Shown here: piece by piece, positions 26,490 through 35,735 of the stretch
Numbering within the stretch: position 1 is the first letter of the stretch
Layout: each line of letters opens with the position of its first letter
Source: Bog-756 sp963727955
GTDB lineage: Bacteria; Actinomycetota; Acidimicrobiia; Acidimicrobiales; RAAP-2
Reading direction: 5' to 3'
Length of the DNA stretch: 64,000 bases
Assembly (NCBI GenBank): GCA_963727955.1
Contig: CAVSII010000001.1
Location: 434,001 to 498,000, forward strand
Translations under genes and position numbers: made by a program
The notes under the pieces: generated by a model
The model's input: the letters and a program-made list of their open reading frames with translations, nothing else
What the model was told of the DNA's origin: nothing
Databases searched by the model: none

Positions 26490-27401
26490 ATGAACATACG
26501 ACCGAACAGGCGGAGCGGAAGTCGCTCGGCACTGGCGAGGATTGCGGTGGCCGGTTCCATCGCCATGGGGGTCATCGCCCTCACGGCGACGGCGAGTTCA
26601 GCCGCCTCCCTCAGTCCTCAGTCAGCGAAGCCGGCCGGCGGCTCCGGAAAGATGCACAACTACAGCAACAAACTGACCAAGAACTCCAACGGCTGGTGTG
26701 ACGGAGTTGGTGACGCGCCCTGTGATGGTTTGGCCGGTGACTACGGCACGATCGATATCGTCTCGCAGGACTTCACCAATTCGGGTGGATACGCGAACGG
26801 CCCGCTGGCCGGACCAAATAACCAGAAGTACTACGCCCGCATTTCAGGCGGCCAGGACGGCGGTACCGAAGGTATCTCCGGATGCACGCCCATCGGGACC
26901 GAGAACTGTTCCGGGCCGTACACGCTCTGGGGTCCGAAGAACATTCCGCACCCCACGGTGTTTCCGACGAACGGGTTCTCCACGTCGATCAAGATCTATC
27001 TGGACACGACGTGGGCCAATACCTACCCGGGCCAGCTAGTGGGCTGGGACACCGCAGTGAGCAACACTACCGGCGGATTCCTCCAGGACCAGACATTTGA
27101 CATTTGCTCGCAGACCGGTGGTTTCTCAATCACCACCGCCTTCGGCTCCGGAGGCTGCAGCGTGCAGTCGCCGACCATCACCGCCAAGGGCTGGTACACC
27201 TTCACGGAGGACTTCACCTCGCAAGCGGGTGAGCTCTACGATGCCTATTCGGTCAAGAACGCATCGTCGACGCAGGTGTTCAGCCAAGTTGTGGATACCG
27301 GTCTTGCCACGTCTGGTGTGGGTGGACCCCGCTACGGCTGGTTCCCTGACGAGGACGTGCTCGGCCTTCCCATTGCACAGGTGTCCCTGAAAGCGAACTA
27401 A
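26490..27401 (+). CDS. Secreted protein of unknown function
   Basis: A 303-residue exported protein. The first 40 residues are a basic start plus hydrophobic signal peptide ('VAGSIAMGVIALTATASSAAS', cleavage likely after SSA). The mature part is rich in Gly, Ser, Thr, Asn and aromatic residues with scattered Cys ('GWCDGVGDAPCDG', 'GCTPIGTENCSGP', 'FDICSQTGG', 'GGCSVQSP') and looks like a beta-sandwich, perhaps carbohydrate-binding, but no family is recognised. ATG 26490 is chosen for its GAGGAG site; the frame extends upstream without signal character. It lies alone between two terminator-like hairpins next to the giant surface protein, so a shared surface role is plausible. Confidence 0.65.
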   Translation: MNIRPNRRSGSRSALARIAVAGSIAMGVIALTATASSAASLSPQSAKPAGGSGKMHNYSNKLTKNSNGWCDGVGDAPCDGLAGDYGTIDIVSQDFTNSGGYANGPLAGPNNQKYYARISGGQDGGTEGISGCTPIGTENCSGPYTLWGPKNIPHPTVFPTNGFSTSIKIYLDTTWANTYPGQLVGWDTAVSNTTGGFLQDQTFDICSQTGGFSITTAFGSGGCSVQSPTITAKGWYTFTEDFTSQAGELYDAYSVKNASSTQVFSQVVDTGLATSGVGGPRYGWFPDEDVLGLPIAQVSLKAN

Positions 27402-27863
27402 CCGAATGGCACGTCCCACGCCGACGGTTCTTGTTTGCGTGAGAGGCCTCACCGCCGGCCGGTAGCTACCAGTCGGTACGACAGCAACGAGCCCGTCCCA
27501 TGGGTCCGGATCTCCGGGCCGTGAGGCGGGCTCGTTGCCTGTGATGTGAGCGGTGCCAAGATCCACCTCGCCCCTCCTCGTGCCTGTCGGCCGGGAGATC
27601 GACGGACGTGGCCACCGTGACGGCTCTCCCCTGCAATCATCGTCGGCTCGGCGGTCTCCATGGCCGGCCGTCCTGACCGAGAAGGCGACGTTCAGGCGGT
27701 CCAGCTCCGGTCCCGCTCAGGGGCCGCCGCCCCCGGCTCAAATCGGCGGGTCCCCCCCGGTACCATCGCCGGATGCGCAGGGGAGGCCGAGTGTCGAGTT
27801 CGCAGTGACCCCATCGAGGTTCTGCCCGTGGATTGGTCGTGCTCGTCTTGGAAAGGCGGTACC
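27402..27863. other. Intergenic region between secreted protein and YbhN-like gene
   Basis: Contains the hairpin at 27485-27537. The frame of the downstream gene stays open from 27660, but those 68 codons lack conserved character, so I treat them as non-coding. Nothing else seen. Confidence 0.5.
27485..27537 (+). terminator. Hairpin, probable terminator
   Basis: Perfect 11-base inverted repeat CAACGAGCCCG / CGGGCTCGTTG with a 31-base loop, flanked by further pairing ACAG / CTGT after one bulge. It lies 83 bases after the secreted-protein stop. Confidence 0.5.
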
Positions 27864-29045
27864 GTGACCTCTCCTCGGGGTTCGGAGCTGCCCGAACCCT
27901 CTCGACAGGATGGTGACGGTCACCAGGTGAAGAAGCAGCGCCGCGGCGGTTTACGCCGCTTCTGGCCGGTGGCCCGTTATTTCCTCGGCATCGGCGTCCT
28001 CGTCGTGGCGGTATGGGTATTGAGCTCCCATACCGACGAGCTCTCCGGTCTCTCCACCGCCCTCGACAATCTCAACTGGTGGTGGATCCCGTTGGCCCTG
28101 GTAGCCGAAGCACTTTCGTTCGTGTGCTTCACCGGCATGGAGCAGAAGCTGTTGACCAGTGGCGGCGTCGTGCCTCCTTGGTTCCCTCTGCTCCGTATGA
28201 CCTTCGCCTCCCAGGCCATCACCAACTCAGTTCCGGCCGGCAGTGCCGTCTCCGCCGTGTACGGGTTCCGATGGTTTCGGCGCTTCGGGGCTGACGACAC
28301 GGTGGCGGTCTGGGCCATGGTGGGAACCTTCATCGGCTCGATGGTCGCCCTCTCGCTGCTGGCCGCGGCCGGCCTGGGCCTGGCCACCAGTGAGGGTGCT
28401 TCGCTCGACCTGATTCCGGTGATCATCGGCGTCCTCCTCATCACCGTCGTCGTCGGAGCGCTCTTCGTCTATGAGCGCCCACTCTTTCTGGCCCTGACCT
28501 GGGGGATGCGGGCGTCACAGTCCATTTTCCGCCGTCCCCGTGGCGACACCGCCGCCAACGTCGACCGGATCGTGCGGAGGATCACGTCCGTCCAGTTGGG
28601 GTGGCGGCAGGTCATGACCATCGTCCTGTGGGGTCTGGGTAGCTGGATCTTCGACTGCATGTGCTTCGCCGTCATGTTCCTGGCCATCGGCACCACCATC
28701 CCCTGGAACGGGCTCCTTCTGGCCTACGGCGCCGGCCAGCTGGCCGCAGCTCTCCCCATCACCCCCGGCGGACTGGGGGCGGTCGAAGGGTCGATCACCA
28801 TCGCTCTGGTGGCCTTTGGTGGCGCCCACGTGACTACGGTCGATGCAGTGCTGCTCTACCGGCTGGTCAGCTTCTGGCTGGTCCTGGTGGTCGGCTGGCT
28901 CCTGTGGGGTGAGATGGCCCTCGAGGTGCGACGTGGTCGGTGGCCCCGTCACGCTCTCGAGTCTCCTGTCGAAGTGACCCTGAACGTCACCCCTCAACCG
29001 GTGGCCACACTGGTTGTCGACGGTTCGACGGAGTCGGGCTCGTGA
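27864..29045 (+). CDS. YbhN/LPG-synthase-TM-like integral membrane protein
   Basis: A 393-residue membrane protein of the UPF0104/lysylphosphatidylglycerol-synthase transmembrane type with about eight spans. The family hallmarks are 'ITNSVPAGSAVSAVYGFRWFRRFG' and the late 'LPITPGGLGAVEGSITIALVAFGG'. The catalytic aminoacyl-transfer domain of MprF is absent, so it is a flippase-like or accessory membrane protein. GTG 27864 has a GGAAAGG site. It overlaps the following lipoprotein gene by four bases. Confidence 0.8.
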   Translation: MTSPRGSELPEPSRQDGDGHQVKKQRRGGLRRFWPVARYFLGIGVLVVAVWVLSSHTDELSGLSTALDNLNWWWIPLALVAEALSFVCFTGMEQKLLTSGGVVPPWFPLLRMTFASQAITNSVPAGSAVSAVYGFRWFRRFGADDTVAVWAMVGTFIGSMVALSLLAAAGLGLATSEGASLDLIPVIIGVLLITVVVGALFVYERPLFLALTWGMRASQSIFRRPRGDTAANVDRIVRRITSVQLGWRQVMTIVLWGLGSWIFDCMCFAVMFLAIGTTIPWNGLLLAYGAGQLAAALPITPGGLGAVEGSITIALVAFGGAHVTTVDAVLLYRLVSFWLVLVVGWLLWGEMALEVRRGRWPRHALESPVEVTLNVTPQPVATLVVDGSTESGS

Positions 29046-29494
29046 ACTCCTCGGTCCGCAGCCCTGGAGGGCGACCCTCGCCGGTGGCCCGCCTCTTGGT
29101 TGGATGCCTGGTAGCGGCCTCACTCGGTGCCGGGTGCACCTCGGCCCGCGCCGACCTGGGTACGAGCGACAGCTCGTGCTATCTGTCGCTACCTGCGGCC
29201 ACCAAGGCTGTGGGACCGCACAGTCGTCTGCTCGGCGTCCATCTCTTCACCCTGGATCAACTCCGCACGAAGGCACCGAAGCTCTACGCCCAGATCGCTC
29301 CGCACCACACCACGACCCAACGAGTCTGCGTCATGGCCTTCTCCGGTCACTTCACGTCCGATGCGGTGTCCATGCCGCATGGTCGGTCGGCGGGTCCGGT
29401 GGCCGTCGTGGTCCTTTCCAATCCCTCCAACCATCTCCTGGGCACCGTCATTCTCGAACAGGTCCCCCTGCGTTTCGCTCATTCACACATCTGA
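29042..29494 (+). CDS. Lipoprotein of unknown function
   Basis: A 150-residue lipoprotein beginning at a GTG that overlaps the upstream stop codon (GTGA). Signal peptide 'VARLLVGCLVAASLGAGC' ends in the lipobox LGAGC. The mature domain has two Cys ('DSSCYLSLP', 'QRVCVMAFSGHF') and reads as a small alpha/beta domain. Coupled translation with the YbhN-like protein suggests joint function in the envelope; no named family. Confidence 0.65.
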   Translation: MNSSVRSPGGRPSPVARLLVGCLVAASLGAGCTSARADLGTSDSSCYLSLPAATKAVGPHSRLLGVHLFTLDQLRTKAPKLYAQIAPHHTTTQRVCVMAFSGHFTSDAVSMPHGRSAGPVAVVVLSNPSNHLLGTVILEQVPLRFAHSHI

Positions 29495-29908
29495 TCATGG
29501 GCAACGGGTCGGGCGCCGTCTCCCCCTATTGGTGTCGGGCCGTCTCCCGTATTTGTGCTCTGTCCATCCATGGACCTTTTCTTCTTCAGAATGGTGGTTC
29601 TTCTTACCGTCCAGAGCCGATATTCATTGGTCAGCGATATCGGGTGTAGACGTTGAAAGAGCCAATTCCAGGAATTCCAATAACCGGACGGCGCTTTCGA
29701 GTTGGCCTGGGTCGGCGGCCCGGTCGGGGCAGTGGGGCCGCGTATCCTCGCAAACCTGTCGACCAAAACCAGTGGCCCCACGTCACCGGTTCGTGGATCA
29801 CCTCGATGCCCGGTCCGATGAGACGCTTCTGCAGGCATCGACTAGAACTGACACCAACGAGGGCGCCGGCACACGGGTGAACCGGGCTGAACGTACGGAG
29901 GTCATGTC
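29495..29908. other. Intergenic region, no gene seen
   Basis: Contains imperfect direct copies of CGGGC-CGTCTCCC (about 29509 and 29547) and an eight-base arm pair GTGGGGCC / GGCCCCAC (about 29731 and 29773). No coding frame has convincing start, composition or homologue. Confidence 0.4.
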
Positions 29909-30301
29909 ATGGGGTTGATGGATAAGGTCAAGGCTCAGGCCACGGTTCTGGCCGACAAGGCTCAGACAGGCTTGCAGCAGGGTCAGACCAAGATTCAGGA
30001 GATGCAAACGGGAAAGCAGGTTGACCACCTGCTTCGGGAGCTCGGCGCCTATGTCTTCTTGAGCGAGCGAAACCGCACACAGCCTGACAGCGAGTCCAAG
30101 GTGGCCGGAATCATGAGCCAGCTCGACACCCTCGAGGCCGCCGGCATGCCGGTAACGATCACCCCCGAAGGGGGAGTGGCCCCGGCCAGTGGCTCCACGC
30201 CCCCGACCGGAGCTCCGGCCGACAGTCCGGTCCCCCAGCCGGGTACCACACCGGGCGGCGGAGGAGCCATTCCGACCTCGGGGGACAACCTCCCGAGCTG
30301 A
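29909..30301 (+). CDS. Hypothetical protein, helical N-terminus with Pro/Gly-rich tail
   Basis: A 130-residue soluble protein with a good CGGAGG site before ATG 29909. Residues 1-75 are amphipathic and likely helical or coiled-coil ('VKAQATVLADKAQTGLQQ', 'KQVDHLLRELGAYVFLSERN'); from about 85 the chain is Pro/Gly/Ser/Thr-rich and disordered. Similar short proteins occur in actinobacteria without assigned function. Confidence 0.6.
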   Translation: MGLMDKVKAQATVLADKAQTGLQQGQTKIQEMQTGKQVDHLLRELGAYVFLSERNRTQPDSESKVAGIMSQLDTLEAAGMPVTITPEGGVAPASGSTPPTGAPADSPVPQPGTTPGGGGAIPTSGDNLPS

Positions 30302-30365
30302 GCCCTGGGGCCATGATCCCGGGCACCGTCAGTGGGCCGCTCGCCGGGTGCCGGCCACCCACCGC

Positions 30366-31128
30366 CTATGACGTGGTCGGGGTCTGCTCGTTGGTGATGA
30401 CGGCACCCGGAGGGGTCTGGAACAGCGATGCAGCCGGCGATGACGAATAGTCGGTGATCTCGAAGCTGGTCGAGCTGCCCGCCACCCGCACGTACCCGAG
30501 GACGTTCTGAGGGGTTGTGCAAATGGTGCTGGTTCCGGAGACACCGGGCGCAACGAAGTCGACACACTGCAGGCTGAATCCGTTGACCGCCATGGACGAG
30601 GTAGTGACCCGGTCACCGGCGATACCGGCGGCCAGCGAGAAGTCCTTGAGGAAGCTGACCCAGTGGGCCGGGGTGTAGAGGTCGATTAATTGGCTCTGTA
30701 TCTGAGCGCTGGAGGCATCGAGTTTCTGGCAGGACCAGCTCGAACTTCCTCCCGATGACGGTGGGGTGCACCAGTAGCTTCCCGATGAATTGACGATGAG
30801 GTTGAGGCTCGGGCTCGAAGCACCGCTCGGCGTGTCGGAGAACGAAAGACTATTGGGGGGCTGCACGGCATAGACGATGGTGGCCGGCGAACTGCCGGTG
30901 GTCTTGTATGTGACAGCGAAGGCGGACGGTGCATCGTTCTGGACCTTGTTGGTAAAGGCATTGATTGTGGCCTTGTTGCCTTCCACGGCGTGCACCGCAT
31001 TTTTGGCATCATTGATGGCGCTGCAACCTCCGAGGGCCACCGCGCCCATGGCGGCGAGGACCAGCGCCGAGGCTGAGGATCCCCATCCCGTAGCCAGATT
31101 TCTTGTCGAGCCTTCTCGAAGCTGTCAT
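30366..31128 (-). pseudogene. Lipoprotein with frameshifted signal peptide
   Basis: The body (227 codons from ATG 31049) encodes an extracytoplasmic domain after the lipobox LGGC, resembling LppX/LprG-type mycobacterial lipoproteins only in general layout. Its frame lacks any ATG, GTG or TTG for the needed signal peptide. In the neighbouring frame an ATG at 31128 with an ideal GGAGGG site encodes a basic N-region 'MTASRRLDKKSGYGMG'. Removing one G from the G4 run at 31081-31084 joins the two into a normal lipoprotein (…SALVLAAMGAVALGGC). So there is a one-base insertion, real or from sequencing. Confidence 0.65.
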
Positions 31129-31285
31129 TCGTCCGCCCTCCGCATTGTTCCGGCTCCCGTTCGGCATCCCGCCCCCTCCAGCGGCACTACCTCTCGAGGC
31201 GAGGATAGGCCGCCGGCTGTCGAAGAACACGGCAATTGCGGTTTGAGACGCCCACCCCCATAGGGGGCTGGTCCTGGCCGCCACT

Positions 31286-32644
31286 TCAGGTGCCCGGCGT
31301 ACCGGGCGGGGGAGCCACCGGTGTCGGGTCCTTCAAATTGGTCGACGAGCCGAAACAGAGGAAGACCTGGTGCCCCTGGCTGACCACCGGCACGAACTTC
31401 GTGCCCTTGACCTGGACGAACGAGGGGCAGATGGGAAAGGTCTGGGTGGTGTGGGCTCGGGTCCAGTTGACAGTGGCCGTGATCCCGCCGGCGGTGAAGT
31501 CGGTGATCTTGTTGGTCTGAGCGATCAGGTTGGCCTGGGTCAGGTCGGAGCCGGCGGCCCGAACGCCGGCAGCCAGGAGCGCCGCAGATTGCCACCCCTG
31601 CATGGCCAGTTGGTTGGTCACGTAGTTCGGTTGGTACTTCTTCATCACCGACAGGTACTGCTCCATGCCGGGGTAGGAGCCGGGGAATGCGGCCACGGCC
31701 GAAAAGGGTACGAAGCCGTTGGCGTCGACGTAGACGCCTTTCATGAGATTGCTGTACTGATCGAGGAGGGCTTGGTCGTAGCCGTTCAACCACAGTTGAC
31801 CCATGGACAGTCCGTACTGCTGAATGGTGCGGGCCAGCGTGATGTCGTCGGTGTCCTCGATACAGCTGACCAGGAAGTCCGATCCGTGTTCACGCATCTG
31901 TTGCACGGCCGAGGTGAAGCTACCGCCGAGGGAGGCGTCAAAGTCGGCGTAGCTCACCTTGATGCCTGCCTTGGTCAGGTCGGCGGCGGTCGTGCTGCAG
32001 GCCGGATAGGAACCGGGGATCCCCGGGCCGTAACTCACCATCGCCACCGATGTGGCGTGATCCTGCTTGAGCAGGTAAGCCACGGGAGGGGCGAGGGCGT
32101 GGTAGTCCAACGTCGAGCCGCCGGCGGCAAACAGGTTGTCAGGGCCGGCCCAGTTTCCGCTCACGTTGTAGCCATAGGTCGGCGTCCCCGTCTGGGCGAA
32201 GAGATTGGGGGTGAACCAGAAGGTGGAGATGAAGGCGGCGAAGACGTTGTCTTGTTCGAGGAGGGTGTGGGCCAGCTGGGAGAAGGTGGAGGGGCTCCCT
32301 CCGTCGTCGAGGTTTTCGGCCAGGACCAGTTTGCGTCCGTCGATCCCGCCCGCCTTGTTGACCATGGTGAAATAGGCCTGGACCCCGGGGATGAAACTGG
32401 CGAAGTCGCCGGCCCCCACGCCGGTGCGGGTGGCGATGGCCCCCACCCTGATCTGGGTGGGGCTAACCCCCGTCGTCGTGTTGGGGGTGGTCGTCGGCGA
32501 CGGCCCGGTCGTGGTTGTCGGAGCGCCCGTCGTGGGAGTCGTCGCCGCCGGAGTATTCGAACATGCCGCCAGAGTGACGGCCGCCACGAGCGGAAGGCAG
32601 CTGACCGTGGCCAGGCGCCGCACAGCCGTACCCGTCATGGTCAT
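31286..32644 (-). CDS. Branched-chain amino acid-type ABC transporter substrate-binding lipoprotein
   Basis: A 452-residue type I periplasmic-binding-protein-fold lipoprotein. Signal peptide with lipobox LAAC, a Thr/Pro-rich linker of about 30 residues, then a Peripla_BP_6-like domain from about residue 60 ('IRVGAIATRTGVGAGDFASFIPGVQAYFTMVN'; 'IDGRKLVLAENLDDGG'). No permease or ATPase gene is adjacent, so it is an orphan or uses components elsewhere. Ligand unknown; amino acids, amides or small aromatic acids are typical of the family. Confidence 0.8.
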   Translation of the reverse strand: MTMTGTAVRRLATVSCLPLVAAVTLAACSNTPAATTPTTGAPTTTTGPSPTTTPNTTTGVSPTQIRVGAIATRTGVGAGDFASFIPGVQAYFTMVNKAGGIDGRKLVLAENLDDGGSPSTFSQLAHTLLEQDNVFAAFISTFWFTPNLFAQTGTPTYGYNVSGNWAGPDNLFAAGGSTLDYHALAPPVAYLLKQDHATSVAMVSYGPGIPGSYPACSTTAADLTKAGIKVSYADFDASLGGSFTSAVQQMREHGSDFLVSCIEDTDDITLARTIQQYGLSMGQLWLNGYDQALLDQYSNLMKGVYVDANGFVPFSAVAAFPGSYPGMEQYLSVMKKYQPNYVTNQLAMQGWQSAALLAAGVRAAGSDLTQANLIAQTNKITDFTAGGITATVNWTRAHTTQTFPICPSFVQVKGTKFVPVVSQGHQVFLCFGSSTNLKDPTPVAPPPGTPGT

Positions 32645-32719
32645 TCCCCCGTGTGTCGTGTGACTGCTACGGCGCCCCGGCCAACAGATTAGGCAGCCAC
32701 CGAGGGCCGGGTCGGTGGT

Positions 32720-33676
32720 TCAGGTGCCGGACAGCTTCGAGACGACCGGACCGAGGGCCTCCCAGCTGTCGGCCTCGATCGACCAGTAGGAGATGCCGTA
32801 CTCCTGGCGTCGCCACTCGAGCTCCTCAGCCATCTCGTCGAGGGTGCCGAGGAGAGCCAGGGGGACGTGGAGGGCGTCCTCGACGGCGATGCCGAAATGG
32901 GGGGCCATGGCGTCGGCCAGGCCCGACGCGTCGTCGGTGATCACCACGAAGCCGATGAGGGCATTGAGCTCGAGCTCGTCGAACCGTGCGCCGGCCGCCT
33001 CTTTCACCCAGGCCACCTTCTGGCGGGTCCGATCGGGCGAAGCGTCGGGCGCCGTCTCCGGACCGCCGGTCCCTTCTCGCAGGTTGACGTTGATGCTCAC
33101 GATGTCGGCGTGACGGGCGGCGAAGGAGAGCACCCGGCGGCCGCCACCGCCGATGATCAGGGGCGGCCCCGGTTGTTGGACCGGCCGGGGGAGGAGCGTG
33201 CATTCGCTGACCTGGTAGTACCGGCCGGCAAAAGAGAAAGGTCCGTCCGTGCGCAACAGACCCTGGAGTACGTGGACAGCCTCTTCGAACCGTTCGACCC
33301 GGACCCGTGGCGTGTCGTAGGTGATACCGGCCTGCTCATAGTCGGTCCGCATCCAGCCGGCGCCCAGGCTGAGCTCGAATCTTCCCTCGCTGAGGACGTC
33401 GAGGGTGGCCGCTTCTTTGGCCAGGACGACCGGGTGGCGATAATCGTTCCCGAATACCAGGGAACCCAGACGGAGAGAGGAAGTGGCAGCCGCCACCGCG
33501 GCCAAGGCCGGGGTCGGGGCCAACTGGTCACCGAAGTGGTCGGGCATGAGCAGGCTCGAGTAGCCGAGCTCCTCGGCCCGGCGGGCCTGGTCGGCCCACG
33601 AACGGGCTGACCCGTCGGGCGAGGTACTGAGTTGCGCGGCGAAGCGGAATTTTCGATCGTGGGCCATGAGCCTCAT
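32720..33676 (-). CDS. LLM-class F420-dependent oxidoreductase
   Basis: A 318-residue luciferase-like TIM-barrel protein. Typical stretches are 'RRAEELGYSSLLMPDHFGDQLAP', 'LRLGSLVFGNDYRHPVVLAKEAATLDVLSEGRFELSLGAGW' and 'PLIIGGGGRRVLSFAARHADIV'. This pattern matches the F420-dependent MSMEG_2516-type group common in actinobacteria. The substrate is unknown. The start could be the second Met (33664-33666). It is divergent from the phosphofructokinase gene. Confidence 0.85.
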   Translation of the reverse strand: MRLMAHDRKFRFAAQLSTSPDGSARSWADQARRAEELGYSSLLMPDHFGDQLAPTPALAAVAAATSSLRLGSLVFGNDYRHPVVLAKEAATLDVLSEGRFELSLGAGWMRTDYEQAGITYDTPRVRVERFEEAVHVLQGLLRTDGPFSFAGRYYQVSECTLLPRPVQQPGPPLIIGGGGRRVLSFAARHADIVSINVNLREGTGGPETAPDASPDRTRQKVAWVKEAAGARFDELELNALIGFVVITDDASGLADAMAPHFGIAVEDALHVPLALLGTLDEMAEELEWRRQEYGISYWSIEADSWEALGPVVSKLSGT

Positions 33677-33757
33677 CCTGCCTCATGCGATGGCGGTGGT
33701 GCACGGTCGGTGCCGGATCCACGGTGCCGGGAGCCCTGCCTGGGTACGCTCGTCCCT

Positions 33758-34783
33758 GTGCGCATCGGGGTGCTGACCGGGGGAGGGGACTGTCCCGGTC
33801 TCAACGCGGTCATCCGGGCGGTCGTCCGTAGGGGGATCGAAGAGCACGGCGATGAGTTCGTGGGATTCCGCGACGGATGGCGCGGGCCGCTGGAGGGCGA
33901 CACGATGACGCTCGACACGGCCGCCGTACGCGGCATCCTGCCCCACGGAGGCACCATCCTCGGGTCGAGCCGCACCAATCCGTTCGCCATCGAGGACGGT
34001 GCGCGGCTGGTCCTCGACACACTCGACCGTCTGGGGATCGAAGCCTTGGTGGCCATTGGCGGAGAGGACACGCTGGGCGTGGCCACCCGGCTGGCCGCCG
34101 CCGGTCTCCCGGTGGTGGGCGTGCCCAAGACAATCGACAACGATCTGGGGGCGACCGACTACACCTTCGGCTTCGACACGGCCGTCATGATCGCCACCGA
34201 GGCCATAGACCGGCTCCACACCACCGCCGAGAGTCACCACCGGGTGCTGATCGTAGAGGTGATGGGCCGGCACGCCGGGTGGATCGCCCTGCACGCGGGC
34301 ATAGCCGGTGGTGCCAACGTGGTTCTCATCCCCGAGCTCCCGTTTGACATCAATGAGGTGTGTGCCCTCATCGAGCACCGGTTCGCCAGTCATTACGCCC
34401 CGATCGTGGTGGTGGCCGAAGGCGCCGTTCCGGTGGAGGGAACACTTCCGGAACGAGGCGGTGAGGTCGACGCCTTCGGTCACGTCCGGCTGACCGGCAT
34501 CGGCACCCTGCTGGAGTCCGAGATAGCCCAACGCACAGGGAAGGAGGCACGCGCCACAGTGCTGGGGCACGTGCAACGGGGGGGCACTCCGACCGCTTTC
34601 GACCGGGTACTCGCCACCCGACTGGGTCTCCACGCCATCGATGGGTTGCACGACGGAGCCACCGACCAGATGGTGGCATTGCACGGAACGGCCATCGATC
34701 TCGTTCCGCTGTCTGAGGCGGTGGGATCGCTCAAACGGGTTCCGCCCGAACGCTTTGCCGAAGCCGCCGTATTCTTCGGCTGA
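33758..34783 (+). CDS. pfp: 6-phosphofructokinase, probably pyrophosphate-dependent
   Basis: A 341-residue PfkA-family enzyme converting fructose 6-phosphate to fructose 1,6-bisphosphate. It has 'TGGGDCPGLNAVIRAV' at the N-terminus, 'IGGEDTLGVA' and 'PKTIDNDL' with the catalytic Asp, and 'VMGRHAGWIAL'. The residues that set phosphoryl-donor choice read Asp (in GGED) and Lys (in PKTIDND); in ATP enzymes both are Gly. The Asp/Lys pair marks the PPi-using type known from Amycolatopsis. GTG 33758 gives the normal N-terminus. Confidence 0.88.
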   Translation: MRIGVLTGGGDCPGLNAVIRAVVRRGIEEHGDEFVGFRDGWRGPLEGDTMTLDTAAVRGILPHGGTILGSSRTNPFAIEDGARLVLDTLDRLGIEALVAIGGEDTLGVATRLAAAGLPVVGVPKTIDNDLGATDYTFGFDTAVMIATEAIDRLHTTAESHHRVLIVEVMGRHAGWIALHAGIAGGANVVLIPELPFDINEVCALIEHRFASHYAPIVVVAEGAVPVEGTLPERGGEVDAFGHVRLTGIGTLLESEIAQRTGKEARATVLGHVQRGGTPTAFDRVLATRLGLHAIDGLHDGATDQMVALHGTAIDLVPLSEAVGSLKRVPPERFAEAAVFFG

Positions 34784-34835
34784 CCTGCGTGGCCGGAGGA
34801 CGGCCATCGGATGACGTCGGATCCCCGACCCTAGG

Positions 34836-35393
34836 ATGTCGACGATGAGCAAAATGGTCGACGGCCCTTCGGTGGAGGCAGTGGTGGCCCTGTTGAACAG
34901 GTCGGGTGCCGCCGAAGAGCCCAACGAGGACATTGCCGGGCTGACCATCCTTCTCCACGGACTGCAGTGCGCCGCCATCCTCCTCCGCCATCATCCCCAG
35001 GATCCCGAGCTGCAGCTGGCCGGATTGCTCCACGACGTCGGTCACCTCTTGGCACCGGGCGAGGAGGACCTGCACGGCCGGGCTGCCGCCGATTACCTCC
35101 GCCCCGTCCTCGGCGAACGGGTGGCCGCCCTCATCGACGGTCATGTGCCGGCAAAGCGGTATCTGGTGACGGAGGACCCCGCTTATCGCTCCGGGCTCTC
35201 GGTCGGAAGTCGGCGCACCCTGGAGATCCAGGGAGGACCGATGGCTCCCGACGAGGTAGCCGCCTTCCGCTCGTTGCCCTATCTCGACGAGATCCTCGAG
35301 CTTCGACGAGCTGACGACATGGCCAAGGATCCCGCCGGCGTCGCCCCGACCCTGGACACCTGGTTGCCCGTTTTGGAACGGGCCGCCCGCTGA
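34836..35393 (+). CDS. HD-domain protein
   Basis: A 185-residue HD-superfamily protein with metal-binding residues in order: His in 'LLHGLQCAAILLRH', the HD pair in 'LAGLLHDVGHLL', His in 'EEDLHGRAAADYL', and 'LIDGHVPAKRYL'. The spacing is like that of the PhnZ/myo-inositol-oxygenase-like HD proteins associated with phosphonate breakdown, but no phosphonate genes are nearby. Either a small-molecule phosphohydrolase or a diiron oxygenase. Start may be ATG 34836 or 34845. Confidence 0.72.
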   Translation: MSTMSKMVDGPSVEAVVALLNRSGAAEEPNEDIAGLTILLHGLQCAAILLRHHPQDPELQLAGLLHDVGHLLAPGEEDLHGRAAADYLRPVLGERVAALIDGHVPAKRYLVTEDPAYRSGLSVGSRRTLEIQGGPMAPDEVAAFRSLPYLDEILELRRADDMAKDPAGVAPTLDTWLPVLERAAR

Positions 35394-35735
35394 TACGAGA
35401 TCCCGATCCGTGGACGATGGCCCGCACCGCCCGGCCTTTTGTGCCTAATGGACGCCATGTCGAATTAAGGCCATGTGAACTGGTCTTTCACCCAGCAGGG
35501 CCGGGGTGGGGAGCGCACGGTGATACCCGTTCCGGAGCACTCACACCGGCCGGAAAAATGAATTGGAGGGGGTTTGCGGACGCGCCGCTTAGAATCGTGC
35601 CGGCGGGGGGGAATCGAGTTCGGATGATCGACTTCGGATGATCGACATGGCCCACGCACACGAGCGAGCACCCGGCATGACAGAGCCCCCCTTTGACGGG
35701 GCCGACCGGCGGTGTTGCCCGCCCCTCGGTCGCTG
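35394..35735. other. Intergenic region, no gene seen
   Basis: Contains a 14-base tandem duplication and a CCCC/GGGG-type hairpin near 35687-35702. A 74-codon frame is present but lacks coding character. Confidence 0.45.
35619..35646. repeat. Tandem duplication of 14 bases
   Basis: TTCGGATGATCGAC occurs twice head to tail. No function is evident. Confidence 0.8.

Noticed and set aside
35417..35641. Open frame of 74 codons
   Set aside because: No ribosome site, no recognisable domain, and it crosses the 14-base tandem repeat.
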